Assembly: GCA_034359265.1 (NCBI GenBank)
Contig: CP136890.1
Location: 31,166,501 to 31,230,500 of the forward strand
Length of the DNA: 64,000 nt
Direction of reading: 5' to 3'
Source: Canna indica
Lineage: Eukaryota; Streptophyta; Magnoliopsida; Zingiberales; Cannaceae
Part shown: one piece after another, positions 22,140 to 34,489 of the stretch
Numbering within the stretch: the first letter of the stretch is position 1
Layout of the letters: each line of letters opens with the position of its first letter
Position numbers and translations under genes: made by a program
The notes under the pieces: generated by a model
What the model was told of the DNA's origin: nothing
Databases searched by the model: none
Seen by the model: the letters and a program-made list of their open reading frames with translations, nothing else

Positions 22140-25100
22140 ATCATTTCCTTCAGTTCAACAAAAGTGTCCGCCTTCAATGGTTTTGTAAATATGTCAGCCA
22201 CTTGATCCTCGGATTTCCAAAACTCAAGCATAATCTCCTTGGATTTGCTTACTTCTTCCATGAAAGACCGGATTCTTTGCTAAAGCAATTGCTAACTTGT
22301 TGTCACACTTAATCACCGTTGGCTTTCTTTGTTCATGATGTAACTCCATGAGCATCTGACGTAGCCGAACCGCTTGAGAAGCACAATAAGTCGTAGCTAT
22401 GTATTCTGCTTCCACAATAGATAAAGCAACCACCTGCTGCTTCTTTAAGGACCATGAAAAAGCTCCATTTCCCAAGAAGAAAATATAACCGAAAGTACTC
22501 TTCTTCTCTTCAACATCACCTCCCCAATCACTATCAGTATATCTAATTAATAAGTTCAAAAACATTTGATGAAGAGTAGAATATACAATCATCCATGGTA
22601 CCTTTAATGTACCGTAGAATTCTCTTTGCCGCTTGCAAGTGTGATTGTCTAAGAGACTCCATAAATTTGCTTACCATCCTAACACTATAAACAAGATCCG
22701 GCCTAGTAGAAGTCAAGTATCGTAGACTCTTGACTAGCTTCTTGAAGTATTTGAGATCAACATTAACGCCGCTTCCTTCCTTTGTTAACTTCAACCTCGC
22801 CTCCATTGGAGTCCGAATTGGCTTACAAGCAGCCATCATGAAATGCTCAAGAATGTCCTTAGCATACTTCTATTGGCAAATATTGAAGATGCCCTCCTCT
22901 GACTAAGTGACTTCAAGGCCAAGAAAGTATGACATGAGACCGATGTCCGCCATCTCAAATTCACAAGTCATGGCCTCCCTGAAGTTATCAATCATCTCTT
23001 GACAATTCACGCTAAAAGATGAGATCATCAACATATAAACAAATAATAAGCATTTCACCATTTGTGCCGACGTTGACATATAAAGCATGCTCATAAGGAC
23101 ATCGAATAAAACCATGATCAAGAAAATAGGAATCAATTCTAGTGTACCATTCCCTCGGTGCTTGCTTAAGGCCGTAGAGAGCTTTCTTCAACTTGTACAC
23201 CAAGCCTTCTAGTCCTTCCTTCACATAACCTTCTAGTTGATCCACATACACCTCCTCATCAAGTACTCCAATTAGGAAGGCTGACTTGACATCCATTTGG
23301 TGTATTTTCCAGCACCATTGAGTAGCCAATTCGGCGATGATGAGACAGATGGTGTCTAGCTAGTCTTGCAACCAAAGCAAAAACTTCAAAGTAGTCAATC
23401 CCGGGTTTTTGTTTGTAGCCCTTGACCACTAGACGAGCTTTCAGTCTATCAACTTCTCCGTTAGACTTGTGTTTCATCTTATAAACTCACTTCACATCGA
23501 TGGACTTCTTGCCATCTAGAAGAGGAGCCAACATCCATGTATTGTTCCTTTCGATTGCATAAATCTCATCATCTATGGCTTGAATCCACGCTTCATCTTG
23601 TGAAGCCTCATGAAATGTTGTCAGACCACAATCTGCAAAGAGAGCAAAGTTAATAATCTCCTAATTAGATGCATCACTACCTCTGCACAAAATGAAGTCT
23701 TGTAAACGAGCAGGTAAGACTCGTTGTCGTTGTGGACGTGAGGATGTTTCAGCTGCAGTTGGAACTAGAGATGCTGCAGTTGGAACTGGAGATATTGCAG
23801 TTGGAAGTTCGTTTAGGATGAAATTAAAGTGTTTCTTTTCTTCTGTGCTCCAACTCCATTCAGCTTCCTCATCAAAGGTGACATCACGACTAATAATCAC
23901 CTTCTTTGTCATTGGATTATACAACCTGTAACCCTTGGTCACACCACTATAACCGAGAAAGATGCACTTCTCACTCTTATCATCAAGTTTCTTACGGAGC
24001 TCCTTTGAAACATTGGCATAAACAATACACCCAAACACACGAAGATAATTAACCGAGGGTGTTCGGCCTTTCCATACCTCCAATGGAGTCTTGAACTGAT
24101 CAAGACCTTTAGTTGGACACTGATTTAGCAAGTACACAACACAAGCAACAGCCTCCACCCAAAATTGCTTAGGCAAATCTTTTGCACGCAACATGGTACG
24201 AACCATATCAATAATGGTGCGGTTCTTTCTCTCACAACTCCATTTTGCTGAGGTGTGTACCTTGCTATAAGTTGATGCTTGATGCCGCTTTGCTTGAAGA
24301 AATCATCCCCCACCAAATATTCCGTACCACGATCAGTTCGGAGGATCTGGATTTGATGTTCGCTTTCTTTCTCCAAATAGGCCTTGAACTCCTTGAAGGC
24401 CTCCACTGTATCCGATTTTTGCTTCAAGAAATAGATCCACGTTTTCTGACTATAATCATTAATAAAGGTAATAAAATACTTATACCCTCGATTCAACGAT
24501 TCACTGAGAGGTCCCCAAAGATCGGAGTGCACCAACTCCAACGGCTTCTTGGCTCACCATGACTGACTTTAAGGGAAAGATTCTCTACTCTTCTTTCCTA
24601 TCACACGCGGCTCACATAGTTTCTTTGGAGGGACAATCTCGGGCAGTCCATGGACCATCTTCTTGCATGATAGCAAATACAAGCTATCGAAGTTCATATG
24701 GCCGAACCTCTTGTGCCATAGCCATGAGGAGTCTTGCACCGAAGCATTGAGACACGAGGTTGCATACTTAATATACAAAGGGAAAAGACGATTGCGGGTC
24801 AATTTTACCTTTTCAATCAAGCCTCGTTTGTTGTCTTGAATCATACAAAGCCCTTCCTTGATCTCCATGTTATAGCCATGCTCGGACAGTTGTCCCTTGC
24901 TTAGAAGATTCTCTTGAAGGTCGGGAACATAATACACGTCAGAGATGCATTGATACGACCCATCATTCGCCTTGATGTTGATTGTTCCCTTCCCCATGAT
25001 AGGAACCTTTGAGTTGTTCCCAAATTTCACCTCCGAACGGAAGCTACTATCAAGCTCGAGAATAACTATTTCACACCACACATGTGGTTACTACAGCCTG

Positions 25101-25900
25101 TGTCTAAGTACCAAGCATTCTTTTTATTCTCCACAACTACACCACATGTGAACAACAAGAATTTATCAGCCTCATCTCTGCTATCACCGGAGCTTGCAAA
25201 TTTGGCTTGTACATCTGAACCTTCGGCTCTTTTGTTGCGGCATTCAGACTTGTAATACCCAAACTTCTTACACTTCTAACATTGAATTCGTGACTTGTCC
25301 TTTTGGTCTCCTAAACTCTTCTCTTGCCGCCATTTCTCCCTTTTTTGAGTAGAAGAACCCTTCTTCTTGTCTTGTAACACCAACTGGCTCTGTAGAGCTT
25401 CCTCCACAATTTTGGTCTTCTCCATGAGCTGTTATTCGTGGACTTGCAACGAGCCCATCAAATCATCAATCGACGTGGTGGAGAGATCTCCAGACTCCTC
25501 AACAAACGTCATGATGTACTCGAACTATAATGTCAATGTTCGGAGAACCTTCTCAATGATTTGTTGGTCAGTGATAGTCTCACATTTGGCCTTCATTTGA
25601 TTGACAATTGCCAACGTCCGCGAGAAATAATCAGAAATGGACTTGGACTTCTCCATTTGGAGAAGCTCAAATTGTCGACGAAGAGTTTGTAGACGAACCT
25701 TCTGGACCATCTCAACACCTTTGTATGCCTTGATAAGAGAATCCCACGCCTTCTTCACCATCTTCACATTTGCCACCTTCTCGAAAATAGAAGAGTCTAC
25801 TGCTTGAAAGATGTAAAATAGTGTCTTACGATCTTTCTTGCAGTCATCCTTCAACGTCACATCTTTCATTCTACCGGTGTTAAATCTTTGTGTTAACCTT
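22140..25900 (-). pseudogene. Copia-2: decayed Tork-like gag-pol
   Basis: Domains in order from the right: gag UBN2 (25525-25869, WDSLIKAYKG); a ruined zinc knuckle near 25250 (KCKKFGYYKSEC, with tyrosine for histidine and a stop before it); protease DTGCSNHMCG near 25075-25115; GAG-pre-integrase HKRFGHMN; integrase HSDLWGP, RTDRGTEY and FWVEAV (23661-24541); reverse transcriptase with intact YVDD (about 23012-23030); RNase H (22224-22592, YTDSDWGGD, CDNKLAIALAKNP). At least eight shifts or stops break it. GCSNHM followed by VKFGNNS resembles the Tork/Tnt1 lineage. The 5' end of gag and the 5' LTR are missing. Confidence 0.85.
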
Positions 25901-26520
25901 AAGGTTTGTTAACGTCACATCACGTCTTTCTTGTAGTCATCCTTCAATGTCACGTCTTTTCCTTCAACGTCACGTCTTTTCATCTTCCAACATTAAGGTT
26001 TGTTAACCTTACCTTCAACATCTTCGTGTTCCCTTGAAAGGCATTTTTCAGAATCAATGAAATTACATTGGATGTGTTGGTAGTTGAGATCATCTTGAAG
26101 ACCTATGGCTCTATGGCTTGCCGAATGAAGGGAGAGAGATATTGATGTTGTTGTCACCGCCCAAAAATCAACGATGCTTCCTCAGACTTTACACCTTTGA
26201 GTTATGAAATCAAACACTTGTAAACACTTTTTCTCAGAAGATAAGAAATGAACTCTTTGTATTCATAGAAAGAAGTATCGAAAAGAAGTACATATACTAT
26301 ATTACATGTAGTCCTTTTATAGATGTTGTAGCAGTTTTTCAAATCTGTATTATATTTGTTATCTACTAACTTGAATCAGTATTATAGTTTTCTTAGTTAC
26401 AACTAAAAAATGTAAAAGATCCAAAATGTAGCCTAGCCTTCAAACAATATAGCAGCATAACTATATATTACAAAGCATATGAAGTTATTGTATCTATAGC
26501 CTAGCGTTCATGCCATCTTG
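25870..26520. other. Rearranged sequence right of Copia-2
   Basis: Contains short local duplications: 'aaggtttgttaac' at about 25903 and 25991, and a phrase around 'ttgtagtcatccttcaa' repeating the end of the Copia-2 gag at 25845. The rest, to 26520, is AT-rich and shows no domain. It may be filler DNA at a repaired break that removed the Copia-2 5' LTR. Confidence 0.4.
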
Positions 26521-27770
26521 ATTTTTTTTGTTTTGAGTAAATGTGAGGCAAAGGTGCCACACCCATCATTTCATAAGGTTTGAAATGTACAAGAGCTGTG
26601 CGTTGGGGAAAGCTCCCAACCCACCAAAGTAAAGGAAAACAAAGCGTACACTGAATAACCGGACGAGTGAGAAAGAACTCGTCCTATCACCAAGGAAAAC
26701 TCGAAGGCATGCATGCCTTAACATAGTTCACCCCGTAATCGTTTCCAAAAGTTCCAACCCATCCTAACGATTTCCTACCGCTTTGGCTCGGTGTTGTTGA
26801 ATATCGAATTGTTCCGAACCGTCCAAACACTCTAACACCATAACATCGATAGCGAGACCCGCGATAGGTTCCAAGCGAGTTCCTCCTCATCATTTCCCTG
26901 GATAACATCAAAGTGGGTAGATCCACACTTTCCAAGAAATTGGGGCCACCCTAGATTTGAGATACTACATACCTCAAAAAGGTGCTTAATAGTTCCGCCG
27001 GCCATTTTGCAGAAGATGCACATCGGGTCAATGTTTGATTTCCCGTGTTTTATGAGGTGGTCTTTTGTTTGGAGGCGATTCCTAAGAACAAGCCATAGGA
27101 CAAATTTCATTTTTGTTGGGCCTTTGCAACACCAAACCTTCGCTGCTTCGGTGTCTCTAACTCCTCTTTCCGCCAAGATCTTATACAAGGAAGCCATCGA
27201 AAAAATCCCATTGTGGTGCCACCGCCAGAATTGATTATCGGCCCAATCACCACCCAATGAGGCATTAAGGACTGAGATCAAACTCCCAAGTTGAGTGCTC
27301 TCAACCGCGCCTCTCCATCCGAAGTTCCTCCCATTTCCAATTTCGAGCGAGAAGTCTGAGATAGTCCCATTTCTTTTGTGGCTAAGAGCGAAGAGGAGAG
27401 GGAATCGGTCCGCCAAGCGAGTATTGGATATCCATCTATCCAACCAAAACAAAATTGTGTCACCGCGTCCCGAACTAGCTTCCATACCCAAAGAGAAGAC
27501 ATGTTTAGCACTAAAGATCCCTTTTCACACTGCGGACCACGAAGGTGTGGTATGGTCCACTTGCCTCGGCTTGCGACGGAAGTACGTGTTGCCAACAAAT
27601 AGCATCTTGATTACTTCTTAATAATTGCATCTTTTTTCTTGAGCTCTCTAAACACTGTCTTCGGCAAATCCAACATTCATAAGATCCCATCGTGCAAATC
27701 AAATAGCATTTGCATTGCAATGCACTAGTTTTCAAACTCGATCCCATCAAATCTTGGTATGGTAGGATTT
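26521..27770 (-). mobile_element. L1-type LINE 3' part with zf-RVT region
   Basis: The minus-strand frame 26832-27491 encodes 219 residues of the L1 ORF2 C-terminus: GRGDTILFWLDRW, FSMASLYKILAERG, KFVLWLVLRNRLQTKDHL and the zinc-binding CIFC...HLFEVC. The frame upstream (27278-27598) gives VWKLVRDAVTQFCFGWIDG as a shifted extension. A T-run at 26523-26530 is the likely poly(A) tail on the minus strand. This is the best-preserved LINE C-terminus in the window. Confidence 0.8.
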
Positions 27771-28053
27771 AGATGCTGTGATGTTGCCATTTTTCTCAGC
27801 CTTTACTTTGATACCATTTATTCCCAGAAGCTTTAGAGTCTTCAGAGCTGGCAAAGCAATTACACCACTCGATGAACTCAGTCACAAGGGAGAATGAGAG
27901 CAAGAAACGTCAAGAAAATTTAGCAAGAAGAAGGAAGAAGAAGTAAGAAGAGAATTCATTCAATTGAATACTTTTTAGGTAACAACTCGGGGCTTCTAAA
28001 TGAGCCTCCTATAACTATCAACTATAATTGTTGCCAATGAACTGAAATCAAAA
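27771..28053. other. Unassigned sequence
   Basis: No clear domain. A TGGTATCAAAGT on the minus strand near 27800 resembles a copia primer site, but no LTR or gag accompanies it. Confidence 0.3.
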
Positions 28054-28362
28054 GGGTTAATTACACTATATATCCCGAACTTTACGGGTTTTTCCAGTTT
28101 TTACTGAAAGTTTCATTTGTATCAATAGTTTACTTCTATTTTCAATTTGTATCAATAATATTCTCTCATCAAGTAATCGTGAGTTTTGCCATTTGACTGA
28201 TGACGTTGCACTAAATATGTGTACCAGCATTAAAGTCAACACATAAAATTTGAATAAAAAATGAAACTAGTGCCAAGTCATCACGCCACGACAACATCAA
28301 AATTTAACATGAATTAAAAATTAGAAAAATTACATGTCAGCAAATGTAACTTAAAATATTAC
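28054..28362 (+). repeat. Mutator-like terminal repeat, copy 1
   Basis: Begins GGGTTAATTACACT and continues with 'tttgtatcaatagt', 'caagtaatcgtgagttttg', 'gtcaacacataaaatttga' and 'gccaagtcatcacgccacg'. A diverged copy in the same orientation is at 60016-60345. The start and length suggest a long terminal repeat of a Mutator-like element. No inverted partner was found within the window. Confidence 0.6.
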
Positions 28363-28409
28363 CTTCCTCTAGCGCTTGCGGTGGTGGCTCTGACGGAGGG
28401 AAAGGAGAG
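28363..28409 (+). pseudogene. GT8 glucuronosyltransferase exon 1, part left of Copia-3
   Basis: The short stretch reads CGGGSDGGKGE in the frame that continues beyond Copia-3 at 32651 as NSGGGVGWHWHVYATMMYMG. It is therefore the glycine-rich start of the same exon. It begins directly after the Mutator-like repeat. Confidence 0.55.
28405..28409. repeat. Copia-3 target-site duplication, left
   Basis: GAGAG here versus GAGAA at 32646-32650, four of five identical, at the outer edges of the Copia-3 LTRs. Confidence 0.65.
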
Positions 28410-28475
28410 TGTTGAGTGAAGCAAAAAATTAATGAAAACTGTAGTTGCGGGAGTGAAGCAGCAGAAGAAATAAGG
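28410..28475 (+). repeat. Copia-3 5' LTR, only the first 66 bp kept
   Basis: TGTTGAGTGAAGCAAAAAAT and the following bases match the start of the 3' LTR at about 32353. The sequence then jumps into mid-gag, so the rest of the LTR, the primer site and the gag start are deleted. Confidence 0.75.
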
Positions 28476-28477
28476 CC

Positions 28478-31400
28478 AATTGGTATACTTATGAAGCCTA
28501 TGCTTGACATAAACCAAGCCTACTCCTTACTGGTTCAATATGAGAGTCAAAGACAAGTAGGAGCGAATTAATACCAATTCAGGTAAGAAAGTGTAGCTTT
28601 GAATAGCAATTATCAAAGCTATGAGAATAATGACTCACAAGGAAATGTATACCAGGGACACAATGATAATAACTATCAGGGGCCATGGAGTAGTAACTAT
28701 CAGAGTTATGGTAATGGAAACAAAAACGTTAGAAACAAGCAACAATTGGGCATTGCTAGAGGGTATTGTGATCACTGCCAGAGAGCAGGACACACGCGTG
28801 AGAATTGTTTTAAGATACATGGATACCCTCCACGGCACAAGCTTTATAAGGGAAAGCAGAAGTTTGGTGAAGGACAAAACAACAACAAACAAGCTAATAG
28901 TGTTCAATTGACAGATAACCACAGCTCTATGGATGAGAACAAAATGTCAGCTACAACGGGGTCTGAAATTGGAGGCCATAGTGGACTTTCTGAACAACAA
29001 TTCAACATCCTTTTGAACTTGATTAAAGGAAATGGGGCGGCTAATCATGTCATCAACATGGCTGGTAAATGCTTCAACTCAAAAGCTTGTATTTTACCTG
29101 CATACTAGATTTTAGACAGTGGGTCTATAGACCTTCAAATTCTATACAGTTAGATGATCCTCATAACCCAAGCCATACTGATAAAATAACCTTGCCAAAT
29201 GGATACTCTATATCGGTATCTCACTTAGGAAAAACTCACATCAACCAAGACATAAAGCTCTCCAATGTGCTTGTTGTACCAAAATTCCATTTTAACCTTA
29301 TGTCTATTAGCAAGCTAACCAAAGAACTCAATTGCTCTATAACATTTAATCCCACAAATTTTATTATCCATGACCTAGTTTCGAGAAGGATTCTGTGGAG
29401 TGTCAGGGAGCAAAATGGACTATACCCGATGAGTGGAATCCCAAGTCATTTCAATTCAACATGTTAGGTTTCATCTTTCTCTTTAGATGCTCATACACCG
29501 TGGCATCTTAGGTTAGGCCACATGTTAGAGTCTAGAATGAAAGGTATGTCAAGTGTTATACCCGAATTGAATAATGTTCCAAGTTTATTTTGCAATGTAT
29601 GCCCTTTGGCAAAACAATGTAGAGTTCCTTTTGTTCAAAATATGAATAAAGATTCATCATCTTTTGAATTAGTCAACTGTGATATATATTTGGGGTCCCT
29701 ATAGAATTAGGACACATGATGGGTGTTCCTATTTTTTAACTATAGTAGATGACTGCACAAGTGTTTGGACCTTCTTTTTCTCCTCCAAAGCACAAGTAGC
29801 ACATTTGCTCATTGACTTCATTAAATTAGTACAGAGTCAGCACTCGAAAACCATTAAAATCATAAGGACTGATAATGGTAGTGAGATCTTCAATTCTACA
29901 CTTAAAGATTACCTCTCTAGCCTAGGGTTTGAACACCAAAGCTCATGTTTTGAAACACTCTAGCAAAATGCAAGGGTAGAAAGAAAACGTAGATATCTGT
30001 TGCAAGTTGCAAGAAGCCTTATTTCAATCCAAGCTACCATTAGAATTTTGGGATGAATGTCTATTAACATCTACCTACCTTATTAATAGGTTGCATAGTC
30101 CACTTCTTGAAAATGCTAGCCCACATGAATTATTTTATCAAAAACCTCCAAACATTTCACACCTCATAGTATTTGGATGCTTATGCTGTGCCAATACCCT
30201 TTGCCAAGGCAGAACCAAATTTGACCATAGAGCTAATGAATGTGTGTTCATAGGGTATCCTCATGGGAGAAACGGGTATAAGGTATTTAATTTAAGAACT
30301 CACACCATATCAGTATCTAGAGATGTGAATTTTGTTGAGAACATCTTCCCATACAGAATTGATGAAGAACAAAAGACCATATTTCCTCTAAGTGTATCAT
30401 AAACTAATACTACACTCACTGATATCCGAAGACCAAACACAAAAACCTACACCAAAGAAACCTCATAGTCCACTTTATAAGCCAATCCTACATACACCAG
30501 TGATGAATCCACAAACAAGATTGCGTAGTCACCTACTTGTAGGGGTTCAATAGAAGAAGTGTTAGGAAGATGTGTAGAAAGGAAAGAAGTAGAGAAAGAA
30601 ACTGAGAGAGTTATACCTTTAAGAAAGAGTCAGAGAGTTATAAAGAAGCCACAAAAGTTATATGACTATCATTGCAGCCAAGTTGCTACTATCAATCCAG
30701 AATCCAAACCAAAACAAGTCAATAACTCACCTTACTTCGTGATTAACTACCTAGACATGACAAACACTTCTCCACAACATAAAGCATTCCTTTCCATTAT
30801 TGATACCCATCAAGATCCAAAAGACCATTATTGACACCCATCAAGATCCAAAAGACTTTAAATCAGCTGTTGAAAATCCAGTGTGGGAAAAATCCATGCA
30901 GGATGAGTTGGAAGCATTGGAGAAAAATAAAACTTGGACTTTGTGTGAACTACCTCCAGGAAAGGCAGCCATAGGCTGCAAATGGGTCTACAAAACTAAA
31001 TTCAGACATGATGGAACCATTGACAGATATAAATCTAGATTGATAGCAAAGGGTTTCACACTGGTAGAAGGAATAGTCTACCATGAACTTTTTGTCCGAG
31101 TATCTAAAATGGCCACAATTGGAACAGTTCTAGCAGTAGCTGCAGCTAAGGGATGACTTTTACATCAGTCGGACATCAACAATGCATATCTTCATAGAGA
31201 TTTGAATGAAGAAATGTACATGTTGAAGCCTCCTAGCTATGGCAAACCTAGGATAAGAGGGTATGCAAGCTACTAAAGTCCATATATGGACTCAAGTAGG
31301 TAGGAAGACAGTGGTATGTTAAATTATCCTCCACTCTCAACTGTTTGTTTGTGAAGAACAAAGGAAAGAGGTTAGTTCTAGTCCTAGTTTATGTAGATTA

Positions 31401-32424
31401 CTTGATATTAACTGGGACTAATATTGAAGAAATCAGTACATTGAAGAAATACCTTGATAAAGAATTCAAAATCAAAGTCCTAGAAAACCTGAAGTATTTC
31501 TTAGGTTTGGAGGTTCAAAGAACAAAAGAAGGGATACATTTAAACCAAAGGAAGTATACCATTGACCTATTGGAAGAAATGTACATGGAGAATTGCAAGC
31601 CAAAGAAAACACCAATGCAGCAAAACATGAAGTTTGACATTGAAGCCACTGAAACAGACCCATTCATTGAAGAGGTAACTCTCTAGAAGAGCCCGATAGG
31701 GAAGCTGCTATAGATGACCATAACTAGGCCAGATATAGCTTTCAGCATTCATACCTTGAGTCAATTTATGCAAAGACCTAGACTATCATACTATCAGGTT
31801 GCTACCAGGGTACTGGAATATCTGAAAGGAACACTTGGCTTAGGCCTATTTTATCTTGTAGGAACAGCCATAAACATCACTGGTTATTTAGGTGCTGACT
31901 GGGGGAGTTGTTTACTCTCTAGGAAATTTGTCACATGATATATTGTCAAAATGAGAACTTCTTTGATCAATTGAAGGTGCAAGAAACAAGCTATAGTGAG
32001 CCGTTCCAGTGCTAAGAGTGAACTCAGTGCACTCCCAAGTGTCACAGCTGGGTTGGTCGAGATTCTGAATTTGTGTACTGAGTTAGGACTTAAAATTAAG
32101 GGTCATGTGGCTGTCTATTGTGATAACAAAAGTGCTTTACACATTTTAGCAAACCCAGTATTTCACGAGCGCACTAAACATCGGGATGTGGATTGCTATT
32201 ATGTGAGGGAAAAGTATCTTGAAGGCATTGTTACTCCTATACACATAGCCGGCAAGGAGCAGCCAGTAGACCTACTTACTAAAGCTTTACCTCTCCCACA
32301 ACACATGAAGCTCCTCTCCAAGTTGGGAATGAACAATTCATTCATTCCTCCCAAACTTAGTGAAGCAAAAAATGAGAATTGTAGTCGCGGGAATGAAGCA
32401 TCGGAAGAAATAAGGGCAGTTTAA
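28478..32424 (+). pseudogene. Copia-3 gag-pol remains
   Basis: Gag begins mid-domain (KPMLDINQAYSLLVQYESQR) and has an intact CCHC knuckle CDHCQRAGHTRENC followed by FKIHGYPP (about 28768-28830). Protease is reduced to ILDSGSID (about 29105-29130). Integrase parts are HLRLGHML, ELVNCDIY and RTDNGSEIFN (29500-29960) and FWDECLLTSTYLINR (30007-30402). Reverse transcriptase (30860-31690) keeps WVYKTKFRHDG, but its catalytic motif is YVDY (31390-31401) instead of YVDD. RNase H (31740-32340) has CDNKSALHILANPVFHERT. More than eight stops or shifts. Even ignoring those, the aspartate loss would disable the polymerase. Confidence 0.85.
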
Positions 32425-32645
32425 ATACATAGTGTCAATTACTTTTTAATCCAAACAGAGATGTATTTCTTTTCTATTGTTCCCAGGGTTAATTATGTCT
32501 TTTCATGCTAATAAGTCATGTGGGCCTCTCTCATATATATACATGAGGGGCGCACATGAGCATGTAATTTTTTAATTCCTTTTACATTTTTTCTTTTTCC
32601 AAAATAATATTTTCTGAGTTCCTTGGCGCAGCACAAAGCTCAACA
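32353..32645 (+). repeat. Copia-3 3' LTR (about 293 bp)
   Basis: Starts TTAGTGAAGCAAAAAATGAG, where the 5' copy gives TGTTGAGTGAAGC. It contains 'catatatatacatg' near 32540 as possible TATA box and ends CTCAACA. Confidence 0.8.
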
Positions 32646-32650
32646 GAGAA

Positions 32651-32857
32651 TAGTGGTGGTGGTGTTGGGTGGCACTGGCACGTGTACGCTACGATGATGT
32701 ACATGGGCACGCAGAGGGACTATGAGATCTACGTGGCGACAAGGGTGATGGTGTTGTCGCTGGCAAGATTCAGCATCGACGTTGACCTCGTTGTCATTGC
32801 CTCTGCCGACATCCCTGTTCGTTGGGTCTGAACCCCTCGCCCACCCCTCGTTGATGG
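32651..32857 (+). pseudogene. GT8 (PGSIP7/8-like) glucuronosyltransferase exon 1 fragment
   Basis: The parent family is plant GT8 glycogenin-like glucuronosyltransferases (PGSIP group) of the Golgi. The frame gives HVYATMMYMGTQRDYEIYVA, then TRVMVLSLA and DLVVIASADIPVRWV, which I recognise as the start of the PGSIP7/8-type GT8 domain (usual HAYATMMYMGTPRDYEFYVA). A stop follows RWV. A splice donor (GATG|GTAAGAG) occurs at 32857, where the family's first exon is expected to end. The exon continues in frame to the left across Copia-3. The second exon of such a gene is found on the minus strand at 60590-61005. It is a truncated copy, most likely captured by a transposon. Confidence 0.8.
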
Positions 32858-34489
32858 TAAGAGAAGAAAGATTTGACCTTTCATATTTATTATGCTCTGA
32901 TTCTATTTGATTGGTTTCTCTCTTTTCTGGATTAAGTGAAAAGTTGTGTTTATTTGTTAACACTGTTCATGTTTTATAATTATAGGTCAGGGTTGCCCAA
33001 CATTGTCTGTGCGTAGTTTCTTGTGAGAGGAGGATCTTTGTAATTTTAATCGCCCCTTGGATATTCCATTTTCTTATCCATCCATTTTGAAGCATGCATT
33101 CTTCTGGTTTCTCATTTCAGATTCAATTTAGTCAACTACATAATTTCCGGTCAATCAATGTCAATGAAATCTCCAATCAATTAGATAATTGCAATAATCA
33201 TATCTTCTGCTTCTCCCTCAGCTTAAAGATATTATCCAGATAATATCAATCTTCGCAGTTTTAATGCTTAAAGTGTTGAGTGTTTCTTTATGAATTGCAC
33301 AACAAGCTCATGAATCAAGAGTTAGCTTGTCACATTCCCAAACATTGTCTTCAAATGTTTAATTTGTTTGCCTTAACTGAAATATGTCAATCCACTTAAC
33401 AAAATGGTCTCCTAATTTGCTCCATGTTACTGAAACCACCTTAATGGTCCTCTTTCACAACATATACTGCTTACTCTATGTTTTCGTTCTCCACATCATG
33501 GGGTGAACTAAGTTTGCATGTAATAATTATTTTTTATCTCCATTAGTTATTTTCTTACTTCTTCTTACTTTCACTATTATACAATATTAACTTTAAGCTT
33601 TTACCCAGTACTTTCTTTATCATGTTCTATATTAACTTGCGCCGAATGAACCAATTTTGAGAGGAAATGAAGTATTATTCCATAATTGTATCATCAATAA
33701 TTAAATCCTATTATGGTGTTTGGAGAAACAAGTAATGGAATTTCATTCTCATGGTGTTATTAGATATTGCTTTTGCATTTTCTTCTGTTGTGTTTAACTA
33801 AGTGATTATGGGTATAGAGGTAATCTAGATCTCAAAGTGGATGGGCATGTGACATTTGATCCCAAGATTTTTTTTAGTTGTGATTCACATTCCCAAAATT
33901 CTTCTCCTTCCATGAGATGTAAGCCATTAAATTGTGGAATGCAAAGCAAATGGGCATAACATTTGGCTCAATGGTCGCTTAAGCAAAACGAAAATCATAA
34001 GCCTTCACACTTAGCATAGGAGATACTTGCAAGGGTAGCCTAGACAATCATAATTTCAGTAATCAGAGAATGTTGGTATCTTTTGTGAAACAGATGGAGG
34101 ATATTCTCTTTTAGCAATATACTCATTTCCTAGTAGGTTTCCACGTATCATATTGTGATCCTAGTTTCTTCATTCCCTGGTAGGTCTCCACCCACCATAT
34201 TGTCATCCTACCATGAAAACAGAGAACATGCTCACTCTAGCAAAAACTCTTTTTCTCTTGAATTAATTTGAAGCCAAATTCAAGCTAAACTGTGAGCCAC
34301 CAATAAAACCTCGTAGAACTTAGGTGGCCTTGCTAATACTTAGTACTATTGGCTATTGCAATAACACACTAACTAGAAGCGAGTAATAACTTTTAACCAA
34401 ACTGAATATAGGTAACTACGAGTAGTAACTACGAAGCCACCAATAACAAGAAGTGGGATCTATTTAATTGATACACAAATGACATATGT
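32858..34489. other. Non-coding sequence, possible GT8 intron then unknown
   Basis: Starts with a good splice donor and T-rich, intron-like sequence. No GT8 second exon follows. A diverged direct repeat (34128-34166 and 34177-34215, 'taggtttccac' type, each ending near 'catattgt' and 'atccta') is the only structure seen. The rest shows no domain. Confidence 0.4.

Larger units (their letters stand above)
28410..32645 (+). mobile_element. Copia-3: decayed Ty1/copia inserted in a GT8 exon
   Basis: Plus-strand copia with truncated 5' LTR, gag-pol with many breaks, and a 3' LTR ending CTCAACA at 32645. Near-matching 5-bp flanks (GAGAG/GAGAA) mark it as an integrase-mediated insertion. The internal deletion at 28476 removed the primer site. 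Confidence 0.85.

Noticed and set aside
27795..27810. Copia primer-binding site on the minus strand
   Set aside because: Differs from the initiator complement and has no LTR or gag next to it.
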